A stretch of DNA of 64,000 nt, taken from assembly GCF_001904615.1 (NCBI RefSeq), contig NZ_MRBY01000002.1, forward strand, positions 1 through 64,000, read 5' to 3'. Within the stretch, counting starts at the first letter, position 1. Every line of letters starts with the position of its first letter. The stretch is from [Limnothrix rosea] IAM M-220 (GTDB taxonomy: Bacteria; Cyanobacteriota; Cyanobacteriia; Cyanobacteriales; MRBY01). The notes beneath the pieces are model-generated. The model was not told the DNA's origin. It ran no database searches and saw only the letters and a list, made by a program, of their open reading frames with translations. The position numbers and the translations under genes were made by a program. Positions 56,299-64,000 of this stretch are shown in pieces.

Positions 56299-57234
56299 TT
56301 ATGTCTGTAAAGCAAGGGAGCGACGGCTAGAATTTTCGAGGGTTTGTTTACTAGAGCGCAGCATAAATTCAAGGAATGCTGCTGCAATCACGGAAAGCTG
56401 TTTACCCGCAAGGTGGGCAACGTACCATTCCCGTTGAATGGGGAAATGTTCCACATCTAAAACTGTTAATTCCCCATTGGGCGGTTCTGTAATTAAGGTA
56501 TGGCGCGACAGCACGGAAATCCCGAGGCCGCCGGCGATCGCCTGTTTGATGGCTTCATTAGAGCCGAGCTCTAGACGCACCTGCACTTCTATCTCATTGG
56601 CAGCAAAGAGTTTTTCGACAGCCAGCCTTGTACCGGAACCCATTTCCCGCGAGATAAAGTCGACACCATCGAGGGACGAAATGGGAATATTTTTTTGCTT
56701 CGCAAGGGGGTGATCCGCCCGCGCCACAACCACTAAAGGATTATCAAGAAACCCCTCGGAGTGAACTTCTAGATCATCGGGCAAATTACTTAAAATATAA
56801 AGATCATCTTTGTTGTCCGCCATACGGTCGTGGAGTTTTTGGTGGTTAATGACCTGCAAAGACACATCGATATTGGGGTAACTTTGACAAAATTCCCCAA
56901 GAATACGAGGCACAAAATATTTGGTTGTGGTGATCACACCGAGACGTAGCTGCCCACGCCTTGCTCCCTGGAGCGCCGCCAATTTCATTTCAAAGTTGTC
57001 TAGTTGCTCAAAAACATCTTGGCAAGTAGAAAGGAGTTCTGAGCCGGCTTCAGTCAGATAAAGTTTACGTCCAATATGCTCGAATAAAGGCATCCCAATG
57101 GTTTGGGTTAATTGTTTGATCTGCCCTGAAACCGTGGGTTGGGTAATCGAAAGCTCGGCAGCGGCTTTTGTAAAACTGCCATGTCGGGCTGCCGTTTCAA
57201 AGACTTTAAGTTGGTGCAGTGTCGCAGGAATCAA
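56299..57234 (-). CDS. LysR-family transcriptional regulator (CcmR/NdhR- or RbcR-like)
   Basis: A 311-residue DNA-binding regulator. The winged helix-turn-helix lies at ~5-65 (ATLHQLKVFETAARHGSFTKAAAELSITQPTVSGQIKQL), and the effector domain begins at GQLRLGVITTTKYFVPRILGEF. Related cyanobacterial proteins control CO2-concentrating, NDH-1 or Rubisco genes in answer to carbon metabolites. The ATP site-like or inducer residues cannot be judged by eye. It is divergent from the P450 gene, so it may regulate that gene and itself. Confidence 0.9.
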   Translation of the reverse strand: MIPATLHQLKVFETAARHGSFTKAAAELSITQPTVSGQIKQLTQTIGMPLFEHIGRKLYLTEAGSELLSTCQDVFEQLDNFEMKLAALQGARRGQLRLGVITTTKYFVPRILGEFCQSYPNIDVSLQVINHQKLHDRMADNKDDLYILSNLPDDLEVHSEGFLDNPLVVVARADHPLAKQKNIPISSLDGVDFISREMGSGTRLAVEKLFAANEIEVQVRLELGSNEAIKQAIAGGLGISVLSRHTLITEPPNGELTVLDVEHFPIQREWYVAHLAGKQLSVIAAAFLEFMLRSSKQTLENSSRRSLALQT

Positions 57235-57453
57235 AAAAATACCTATTTATCGGACTACAGTTTTTAGTGTAACGACAACATAGGTTTTGGTCAATGCTTT
57301 TTCCTCGACCATAGCCTATAACCTATACAAGGCACTACTTGGGCTGGTGGGGCGATCGCCGCCGTGATTAACTGTTTCCTGTGGCAGGGACAACAATTCT
57401 TAAAATATTCGGAATAATAGAGGGGCGAATGTCTTTGTTTGAGGATGCTTTTT

Positions 57454-58818
57454 ATGGTTGCCGCGACTAACGATACTAAAACTATTCCTATCTTGCCGCA
57501 GTCAGCGCTACAGCAACAGTTGCGGGCAATTGTTAATCCGACAAAAATTCTCTCGGAGCTACAGGCACAAGGGCCAGACTTGGTTTATATGCCCTCGGCT
57601 GGCTATGAAAAACCCTTAATTGCGGTGCATCATCCTGAGGCTCTGAAGCAAATGTTGGTGGATGATCAAAAGATTTTTACTGCGCCGGGGGAACTGAATG
57701 GCATTATGGAGCCGCTCACGGGTTCCCATTCGTTGCTAAATCTTAGCGGCGATCGCCACCGTCGGGCGCGGAAGTTGATTATGCCGTCTTTCCATGGGGA
57801 GCGGATGTACAACTATGGGACATTGATTCAACAAATTATCCGCGAAGAAATTGCCAATTTAGAAGTCGGGCAATCGTTTTTAGCGCTTGAACTCACCCAA
57901 CGCATTACGCTGCGCACCATTATTGAGGTGGTGTTTGGCATCAGGAGTGGCGATCGCTATGAGCCGATTATTGAGTTGACGCGGGGCATTCTCAGTCGGT
58001 TTCAGTCACCGATTTCGACCAGTTTTCTCTTTTTTTCGGTTTTACAAAAGGACTTTGGGGCCTGGAGTCCGTGGGGCAGTTTTGTTCGGGCGAGGGAAGC
58101 GTTAGATGAATTACTTTACGCTGAAATTGGCGATCGCCAAGCCAACCCTGATCCAAACCGCACCGATATTTTGTCCCTATTAATTGCCGCGCGGGACGAA
58201 GCAGGAAATGCCATGACTCCGGTAGAGTTACGGGATGAGTTGATGGTTTTACTTTTCGCCGGGCATGAAACAACGGCGATCGCCATGGCTTGGGCAATGT
58301 ACTGGATGCACCACAAACCAGAAATTTTGCAGCAAGTCCGGGAAGAATTAAAAACCCTCGACGGTAATCCTGACCCCATGGCAATTTATCGTCTGCCCTA
58401 TTTATCAGCAGTGGGCAATGAAAGTCTCCGCATTAACCCCGTGGCTATGTTTACCTTTGCCCGCTTCGCAACCGAAGAGACTCGCCTTTTAGACTACGAT
58501 ATTCCCGCCGAAAGTATGTTGATGGGCTGTATCTACACCCTCCACCAACGGCCGGATCTCTACCCGAATCCCCGCGAATTTCAACCAGAACGCTTTCTCG
58601 AACGCAACTATACCCCCTACGAATTTATGCCCTTCGGTGGTGGGGCACGCCGCTGTGTCGGTGAGGCTTTGGCACAGTTTGAATTACGTTTGGGCATTGC
58701 CGCTTTTGCGAACGATGCCCAGTTTGAATTGTTGGAACAAAAACCGGTTACGGCAAAGCGAAAAGGTCTCGTTTTATCGCCAGATACTGGGGTAAAAATG
58801 CGTTATCTCGGCAGCTAG
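57454..58818 (+). CDS. Cytochrome P450
   Basis: A soluble or peripheral haem monooxygenase of 454 residues. Motifs: I-helix oxygen-activating LLFAGHETTAIAMAW, the ExxR pair in GNESLRINP, the PERF segment FQPERFLERNY, and the haem-binding loop FMPFGGGARRCVGEALAQFE with the axial Cys. The frame can open at TTG 57439, but GAGG lies 9 bases before the ATG at 57454 (MVAATNDTK). The sequence has the look of cyanobacterial CYP110/CYP120-type enzymes acting on fatty acids, terpenes or retinoids; the substrate is not known. The LysR gene is divergent. Confidence 0.94.
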   Translation: MVAATNDTKTIPILPQSALQQQLRAIVNPTKILSELQAQGPDLVYMPSAGYEKPLIAVHHPEALKQMLVDDQKIFTAPGELNGIMEPLTGSHSLLNLSGDRHRRARKLIMPSFHGERMYNYGTLIQQIIREEIANLEVGQSFLALELTQRITLRTIIEVVFGIRSGDRYEPIIELTRGILSRFQSPISTSFLFFSVLQKDFGAWSPWGSFVRAREALDELLYAEIGDRQANPDPNRTDILSLLIAARDEAGNAMTPVELRDELMVLLFAGHETTAIAMAWAMYWMHHKPEILQQVREELKTLDGNPDPMAIYRLPYLSAVGNESLRINPVAMFTFARFATEETRLLDYDIPAESMLMGCIYTLHQRPDLYPNPREFQPERFLERNYTPYEFMPFGGGARRCVGEALAQFELRLGIAAFANDAQFELLEQKPVTAKRKGLVLSPDTGVKMRYLGS

Positions 58819-58945
58819 AGGGAAGACACGGGGGAAGGGAGAGTGGGAGACAAGAGGGCAAGAAAATGACGATACGAAAATCTTAAATTTGTTCAGCTTC
58901 ACGACATCTCCCCATCACCCCGTCTCTCTTTCACCGCGTCATTCA
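58815..58945. repeat. Short-unit purine/pyrimidine repeats after the P450 gene
   Basis: Directly after the P450 stop lies GACACGGGGGAAGGGAGAG, and 60 bases on its complement-type sequence CATCTCCCCATCACCCCGTC and CTCTTTCACCGCGTC. The two inverted halves could fold. The TCACCGCGTC string also opens the window (11-20), and similar units occur at 48568-48620 and 61560-61645. Confidence 0.65.
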
Positions 58946-58974
58946 TTGCAGACACGGCTTCACTAAGCTTTGAA

Positions 58975-61245
58975 TTAGCCTAACCGCAACCGCAGTGAAT
59001 TTAGCACGACTAAAACTGAGCTGGTAGCCATGAATCCGGCAGCAACTGCGGGACTTAAAACGAGGTCGAATTTTGGTAGTAAAAGACCCGCAGCGAGGGG
59101 AATAGCGACAAGATTGTAACCCAATGCCCACCAGAGATTTTGGCGAATTACCGCGACGGTTTTTCGACTGAGATTTAACATCGCCATCACGTCTAGCAGG
59201 CGATCGCCCATCAGCACGACATCGGCGGTGGCAAGGGCAACATCGGTACTGCCGGACAGGGAAATCCCCACATCAGCAGTGGCAAGAGCCGGGGCATCAT
59301 TAATGCCGTCACCAACCATCGCAATACCCGCTGTATCTTGCTTTAAATCGGTAATAATTTGTGCTTTTTCGGTCGGTGAAACGGCGGCGAAATGACGTTT
59401 AATATCGAGCTTCTTCGCGAGTCGCTCCACAACCGTTTGTTGGTCGCCACTCAATAACACAACTTCCAAACCCGCTGTCTGCAAATCTTGGATCACCTGC
59501 GCTGCGTCTGTGCGTAACGGATCGGCGATCGCCACCATTCCCGCAATTTGACCATCAACGGCGATGCCAATGGGGGTAAAGCCTTCTGCCGACCATGTTT
59601 GAGAACGTTGTAAAAACTGCTCCGAACAGGAGAATTCTTGCGTTTGCAACCAATGGAGACTGCCAATTTGCACGAGGCGATCGCCAACCTTACCGCAAAC
59701 ACCTTTTCCTAAAATTGTTTCGACGGTTTCTGGCTCTTGGAGATTTTCCGTTTGGGCTGCTTGGAGAAAAGCTTTAGCGTAGGGGTGGTTAGTGCGCTGT
59801 TCGATGCTCGCTGCGAGATTTAGCAATTCTGTTTTATCGTAATTTTCTGCGCAAAGGACATCAATAATTTCCGGTTTCCCTTGGGTTAATGTGCCCGTCT
59901 TATCAAAGACAATCGTTTGCAGATTACGCAGCCGTTCGAGAATGTCGCCGCCTTTAATGAGAATGCCCTGCTCCGCCCCAATGCCCGTGCCCACGAGCAA
60001 AGCTGTCGGTGTGGCCAAGCCTAACGCACAGGGACAGGCCACCACCAACACGGCGATCGCCAACTTTAAACTCAGTATTTCTGGATTGACCGCCCCTAGA
60101 TCAAACCAAAGTTTAGTGCCAATAAATTCCCAAAAAAGAAATGTGATCAAGGCGATCGCCATGACACCATAGGCAAAATAACCAGCCACTTGATCCGCTA
60201 ATTTTTGGACTGGCGCTTTGCGTGTTTGAGCCGCCTCCACTGTCCGAATAATTTGCGACAAGACCGTATTTTGAGCCGTCTTTGTGACTTGAACAATCAC
60301 TGTCCCCAACTGATTTAGCGTGCCAGCCTTCACCACATCCTGCGGGCATTTCGCGATGGGTATAACTTCCCCCGTTAACATTGATTCGTCGACCGTAGTT
60401 TCACCACGAATCACCTCACCATCCACCGGAATATTTTCCCCCGGTAGCACCCGCACCCATTCACCGATTTGCACCTGAGCCACCGGAATCGTAATTTCGT
60501 CCGTTTCCCCCTTATTGGCGCGACCCATCAGCCTTGCCCCTTGGGGTTGTAGTGCCAGCAAAGACTCCAATGCAGACATTGCCTTGAGCCGCGCACTACC
60601 CTCTAAGGTGCGCCCCAGTAAAATAAAACCGAGCAGCATCACAGGCTCATCAAAAAAACATTCCCAGCCTAGCTGAGGCAACGCCCAAGCCACACAACTA
60701 GTAAGATAAGCGCTCAGCGTTCCCAAACCCACCAAGGTATTCATATTGGCGTGACCTTTGATCAAGCCAGTCCAACCATCACGCAAAATCGGCATTCCCG
60801 GAATCAGTAGCGCTAAGGTTGCCATGCCCCAGTGCACTCCCATCAAATTTAGAAGGGGAATTTTAATGCCGCCGAGGTGATGCAAATGTCCAAGGGTTGA
60901 TCCCACTAAGAGCAAGACTGCTGCCCCTAAGCGCCAATATTGTTCCCTCTGACTACTTTTTCGTTTAGCTTGATAATCCTCAAAAGTTTCAGTGTCTGTC
61001 AGGCGTGGCTGGGTGGGAAAACCCATGGCCGTCAATTTGTCGGCGATCGCCTCCGGTGCCACCTTTTCCTGCTCATAGGACACAACCGCCACTTCAGTAA
61101 TCAGATTCACCGTTGCCGTAAGGACACCAGACTGCTGCTTGAGCTGTCTTTCTACTGCGGCCACACAACCAGCACAACGCATACCCTGTACATCTAGAGT
61201 CGTTGTCACTGCATCGTTTTGAGGAAGCACAGGAGATGAGGTCAT
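58975..61245 (-). CDS. Copper-type P1B ATPase (CtaA/PacS family)
   Basis: A membrane pump of 756 residues. N-terminal heavy-metal domain with LDVQGMRCAGCVAAVERQL; then membrane helices; the A-domain TGE loop in SMLTGEVIPIAK; the transport motif CPC in VLVVACPCALGLATP; the phosphorylation site FDKTGTLTQG; and the hinge AMVGDGINDAPALATADVGIS. The CPC plus CXXC combination fits Cu(I). Cyanobacteria use CtaA (import) and PacS (thylakoid) to bring copper to plastocyanin; which one this is cannot be decided. The frame opens at 61338, but ATG at 61245 (MTSSPVLPQ) is the natural start before the metal domain. Confidence 0.93.
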   Translation of the reverse strand: MTSSPVLPQNDAVTTTLDVQGMRCAGCVAAVERQLKQQSGVLTATVNLITEVAVVSYEQEKVAPEAIADKLTAMGFPTQPRLTDTETFEDYQAKRKSSQREQYWRLGAAVLLLVGSTLGHLHHLGGIKIPLLNLMGVHWGMATLALLIPGMPILRDGWTGLIKGHANMNTLVGLGTLSAYLTSCVAWALPQLGWECFFDEPVMLLGFILLGRTLEGSARLKAMSALESLLALQPQGARLMGRANKGETDEITIPVAQVQIGEWVRVLPGENIPVDGEVIRGETTVDESMLTGEVIPIAKCPQDVVKAGTLNQLGTVIVQVTKTAQNTVLSQIIRTVEAAQTRKAPVQKLADQVAGYFAYGVMAIALITFLFWEFIGTKLWFDLGAVNPEILSLKLAIAVLVVACPCALGLATPTALLVGTGIGAEQGILIKGGDILERLRNLQTIVFDKTGTLTQGKPEIIDVLCAENYDKTELLNLAASIEQRTNHPYAKAFLQAAQTENLQEPETVETILGKGVCGKVGDRLVQIGSLHWLQTQEFSCSEQFLQRSQTWSAEGFTPIGIAVDGQIAGMVAIADPLRTDAAQVIQDLQTAGLEVVLLSGDQQTVVERLAKKLDIKRHFAAVSPTEKAQIITDLKQDTAGIAMVGDGINDAPALATADVGISLSGSTDVALATADVVLMGDRLLDVMAMLNLSRKTVAVIRQNLWWALGYNLVAIPLAAGLLLPKFDLVLSPAVAAGFMATSSVLVVLNSLRLRLG

Positions 61246-61338
61246 AGAGTTGCTCAACACAAAAAGACTATGCTTCGAGTATGACGAAAATTTCCAGAAA
61301 AATTCAACCTCGCCATAATTTCTAGGCAAAATCGACAA

Positions 61339-61441
61339 AAATCTTCAGACTCTTCCGGATAAGACCTTTTCCTAAAGAAGTATATGAGTGGTAGATGCAC
61401 CCTGATTGATGGTCTCGGCTTTCGCGCCGAGATTTTTTTTG
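61339..61441 (+). ncRNA. Candidate small RNA with intrinsic terminator
   Basis: On the plus strand, which has no gene here, TCTCGGC and GCCGAGA (61413-61432) pair around a TTCG-like loop and run into eight T residues (61433-61440). A TATATG that could be a -10 box lies near 61381-61386. The terminator has no gene to end: the only nearby start is the copper pump on the other strand. A short RNA of about 50 to 100 bases is the simplest reading. Start and identity are unknown. Confidence 0.4.
61413..61440 (+). terminator. Orphan intrinsic terminator
   Basis: A 7-base GC-rich stem with a 6-base loop followed by T8, on the plus strand. It belongs to the candidate small RNA described for this region, as no plus-strand gene precedes it. 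Confidence 0.8.
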
Positions 61442-61559
61442 TCTAAAATTAGCCTTACAAAAAAAGCCCAATTGCGCCATCACGACGAAACAGCAAGGAG
61501 GGAAAAGAATAAACAGTGAACTATCACCACACCACAAAGTTTTAGCGAGCAAACAAGAT

Positions 61560-61645
61560 ATCCCCGCGTCTCTCTCCGCATCCCCTTGTCCCCGCGTCTC
61601 TTCTCTCCGTATCCCCTTGTCTCCGCATCTCCCTCTCTCCCCCTT
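61560..61645. repeat. Tandem CCCCGCGTCTCTCTCCGCAT-type repeat
   Basis: Units such as CCCCGCGTCTC, CTCCGCATCCCC and CTTGTCTCC repeat about five times with small changes, pyrimidine-rich on this strand. They sit between the candidate small RNA and the end of the CheA-type gene. The same units occur near 58890-58945 and, inverted, at 48568-48620. Confidence 0.75.
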
Positions 61646-61654
61646 CCCTAAGTC

Positions 61655-64000
61655 CTAAGAAGAGGCGATCGCCGGTGCAGACTCTTTCTTCGTTTCCACA
61701 ACCGCCGCCTGCAAAGTTTCAATGAGTTCTTGATCAAGATAGGGCTTCGTCAAATAACCATTAGAACCGAGCTGTTCAGCGAGCTGACGATAACGCTTAC
61801 TACCCCGTGAAGTCAACATTAATACCGGCAAATCAGTTTTGGCATATTTTTTGCGGCAGCGACCGAGGAATTCAAAACCATTCATCTGGGGCATTTCCAC
61901 ATCACAAATAATCCCTTCGACTTCCGGATGCTGCTCCAACTGATTAAGACCATCGGCACCGTCCTGCGCTTGAATAACGCGGTAGCCAGCCTTTTGCAAT
62001 GTTGTAGATAGCGTTTGTCTCGTCGTCAAAGAATCGTCAATAACCAGGACTGTCGGCAACACAAGCTTTGGCTTTAGACGGCTAATTTGCGTGTCAATGA
62101 CAGCAATATTTTGTGTTCCTTTACGGACAAGTCGTTCAATTAAAGCTGCACTATCGAGCACCGCCACCAAACGTCCATCACCGAGAACCGTACAGCCCGA
62201 AATATAGCTTGGTGGATTAATAGCACTACCAAAGGGCTTAATCACTAAGTTTTGTTCCAGTAAAATTTGATCAACTTTAATGCCCATCACATCTGTACCT
62301 TGGGAAATGACAAGCACCATTTGTTGTCCAGCCTGTTTCCACACCGTACTCATATTGCTCCGTGCCCAAGTACCCATCATTTGTTGACGGCTGGCGATCA
62401 GTGATGAGGGGTAGTTAAAACCAACTAGCAAGTCTTGGATGAGGGGGACAGGGCGACCCTTCCAAGTGAAGATTTCTTTGTTATCTTCTTTTTTGATGTC
62501 TCCCGGAGCTGCCGCGGCGATCGCCGCCAGACTGTTAACGGGAATGGCGAGGAAACTTTCCTGGGCGCGGAATAAGAGTAACTTCGTAATCGTCATACTC
62601 CAAGGCAAACGCAGCGTAAACGTTGTCCCTTTGCCTCGTTCTGAGGTGATGGAAATATTACCCTTCAGCGAGCGAATTTGCAGCCGTACCGCATCCAGAC
62701 CGACACCCCGACCCGATAAATGACTCACCTGTGTCGCGGTCGAGAAACCCGGTACAAACAACAGTTCATAAAGTTGAGCTTCGGGCATTCCCTCTGCTTC
62801 TTTGGCATCAATTACACCTTTTTCAATGGCTTTAGCGCGGATTTTTTCAATATCAATGCCCCGCCCATCATCGCGGACTTCTAAATAGGTCGAGTTACCC
62901 CGGTTATAGGCTTTAATGACAATTGTGCCGGACTCTGATTTACCCGCAGCAAGGCGTTCTTCCGGGGTGTCGATACCATGGTCAAAGGCATTGCGGACGA
63001 GATGTACCAGCGGGTCGTAGAGCTTTGAAAGTACCGCACGATCAACCAGTGTATTTGTCCCTTCTAGCTCCAAAGAAACAGGCTTGTTTCCTTTAACGGA
63101 TAAATCCCGAATGGTACGGGGAAAACGATTTAACAAATCACCAATGGGCAACATTCTTGCTTCGAGGAGGTTGTGCTCTAGTTGCTTAATGGTTTGCTGT
63201 CGTTGCTTGAGGTTTTGCTGATCCTGCTGGTTAATGAGGGTCGTATCTTCGATGGTTTCTCCGAGTTGCGCCATTTCTTCGGCGATCGTCGCGGCAAATA
63301 CAACGAATTGGGCGAGCTGGGCACGGGCTTGGGGATTTTTAATCACCAGCTCCTTGGCGTATTGCTGGAACTGGTTGGTAATTTTATTGAAGCGGTTAAA
63401 CCAGCGCTTGAGGGAATCTAGGGCATCAAGGCTCTGTTTGTTGCGCAATAAAGCGCTATTGTCTTGGGTTACGAGTTCACCGACAAGGTTGTTGAGATAA
63501 TCCAGTCGTCCCATATCCAAGCGGACGCTCAAACTGCTGGTATCAATCATTGGTGCTGCTTGACTCGGCGATCGCCCAACGGACAAATCTCGCTTTGGTT
63601 GTGCCGGGGTCACCTCTGGTTTAGGGGCGGCGATGGGGGGTTCCGAGGTTTCTAAAGCTGGTGGTGCAGCTGGGGATGTGGTGACAGCAATGTTTGGTTC
63701 TGGGGTTGGAACAGGCGGGGTTTGTTCTCCTGTTGGTGCTGGCTGCGATCCTGCCGCAGTGACGGAGGCCAGATGTGCTTCAATGTCCTTGCCATTGAGT
63801 TCGAGGGGAGAATTAATGGCGGCTTCGACTGTTTCCTCCGCAACAGCACTGAGCAAATCGCTGGAATCTTCATCTTCAATGATCAGGCTCGCTAGATCAT
63901 CCTCTGAGAATAGCGGGATGCTGTCACCTTCTTCATCGTCTTCATCCCAAATATTGAGGGACGTTAGCTGTGCTTGTTCAAAAAGGAGGTCTGCTTCGGT
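61655..64000 (-). CDS. CheA-type hybrid histidine kinase (partial, start outside window)
   Basis: The frame is open to the right edge, so the N-terminal histidine phosphotransfer domain is not seen. What is visible: an acidic linker, a Pro/Thr-rich linker, dimerisation helices, the HATPase domain (LVHLVRNAFDHGIDTPEER, LEVRDDGRGIDIEKI, GRGVGLDAVR), a CheW-like domain (~LLFRAQESFLAIPVNS) and a complete C-terminal receiver (VLVIDDSLTTRQ, GIICDVEMPQMNGFEF, Lys in YLTKPYL). This is the design of PilL/PixL/HmpB-type kinases that steer pili and phototaxis in cyanobacteria. No pilG, cheW or receptor genes are in the window. Confidence 0.92.
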   Translation of the reverse strand, partial: TEADLLFEQAQLTSLNIWDEDDEEGDSIPLFSEDDLASLIIEDEDSSDLLSAVAEETVEAAINSPLELNGKDIEAHLASVTAAGSQPAPTGEQTPPVPTPEPNIAVTTSPAAPPALETSEPPIAAPKPEVTPAQPKRDLSVGRSPSQAAPMIDTSSLSVRLDMGRLDYLNNLVGELVTQDNSALLRNKQSLDALDSLKRWFNRFNKITNQFQQYAKELVIKNPQARAQLAQFVVFAATIAEEMAQLGETIEDTTLINQQDQQNLKQRQQTIKQLEHNLLEARMLPIGDLLNRFPRTIRDLSVKGNKPVSLELEGTNTLVDRAVLSKLYDPLVHLVRNAFDHGIDTPEERLAAGKSESGTIVIKAYNRGNSTYLEVRDDGRGIDIEKIRAKAIEKGVIDAKEAEGMPEAQLYELLFVPGFSTATQVSHLSGRGVGLDAVRLQIRSLKGNISITSERGKGTTFTLRLPWSMTITKLLLFRAQESFLAIPVNSLAAIAAAAPGDIKKEDNKEIFTWKGRPVPLIQDLLVGFNYPSSLIASRQQMMGTWARSNMSTVWKQAGQQMVLVISQGTDVMGIKVDQILLEQNLVIKPFGSAINPPSYISGCTVLGDGRLVAVLDSAALIERLVRKGTQNIAVIDTQISRLKPKLVLPTVLVIDDSLTTRQTLSTTLQKAGYRVIQAQDGADGLNQLEQHPEVEGIICDVEMPQMNGFEFLGRCRKKYAKTDLPVLMLTSRGSKRYRQLAEQLGSNGYLTKPYLDQELIETLQAAVVETKKESAPAIASS

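Noticed and set aside
1-64000. Abundant GGCGATCGCC palindromes as possible protein-binding sites
   Set aside because: These are the HIP1 octamers that occur throughout many cyanobacterial genomes; they are useful as a nativeness marker but not as single regulatory sites.

Overview
The window is chromosomal DNA of a cyanobacterium. It encodes photosystem I subunits (PsaI, PsaL), Psb32, both ends of chlorophyll synthesis (ChlH, ChlG), a chloroplast-type acyl-ACP/CoA synthetase, cyanobacterial families such as YlqD, UPF0182 and DUF4912, and very many copies of the cyanobacterial HIP1 octamer GCGATCGC. Gene order and protein style resemble the Synechococcus PCC 7002 / Leptolyngbya PCC 7376 side of the phylum; this is an impression, not a search result.

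Layout. 0-2.1 kb: an isoaspartyl peptidase with a peptide/glutathione-type ABC permease. 2.4-10.2 kb: a WecG/TagA glycosyltransferase, a large hybrid sensor kinase, a small exported protein, a methyltransferase and a DUF4912 protein. 10.5-20.9 kb: aroA, a HAD phosphatase, a HIP1-free GT-C-like membrane protein, then a tight minus-strand cluster of gltA, a lipoprotein, NAD kinase and UPF0182, and sixA. 21-25 kb: divergent psaI/psaL, psb32, tyrA and ylqD. 25-32.3 kb: a MITE-like element, an acyl-activating enzyme, argF, two neighbouring broken genes (an Uma2 nuclease and a DnaQ-like exonuclease), an MFS transporter and msrP. 32.5-36.8 kb: a second hybrid kinase, xth and folP. 36.8-39.3 kb: a foreign-looking cassette with a predicted polymorphic toxin (type 44 domain) and two tandem lipoprotein paralogues. 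39.3-47.1 kb: a methyltransferase, chlH, a RelB/YafQ-type toxin-antitoxin pair with an eroded toxin, an exported Ig-like protein and an intact Uma2 nuclease. 47.2-58.8 kb: a 40-residue membrane ORF, an NPF-repeat membrane protein, a YbaY-META secreted protein, a DUF3119-like gene, chlG, an aminotransferase, a DsbA-like lipoprotein, MscS, a bestrophin, a LysR regulator and a P450. 59-64 kb: a copper-type P-ATPase and a truncated CheA-type kinase running off the right edge.

The strongest candidate for an undescribed system is the toxin cassette at 36.8-39.3 kb. It sits exactly between the stop codon of folP and a second, diverged copy of the last ~100 bases of folP. It has no HIP1 site, is AT-rich, and carries a type-44 toxin followed by two similar lipoproteins that are natural immunity candidates. 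The direct repeat made by the folP 3' end suggests that this position is a recombination or integration site for exchangeable cassettes.

Functional links inside the window: ChlH and ChlG catalyse the first committed and last steps of chlorophyll a synthesis and supply pigment for the photosystems (PsaI/PsaL, Psb32). AroA and TyrA belong to aromatic amino acid synthesis. The gltA-nadK cluster joins carbon entry to 2-oxoglutarate with NADP supply. Three sensor kinases, SixA and a LysR regulator provide signalling.
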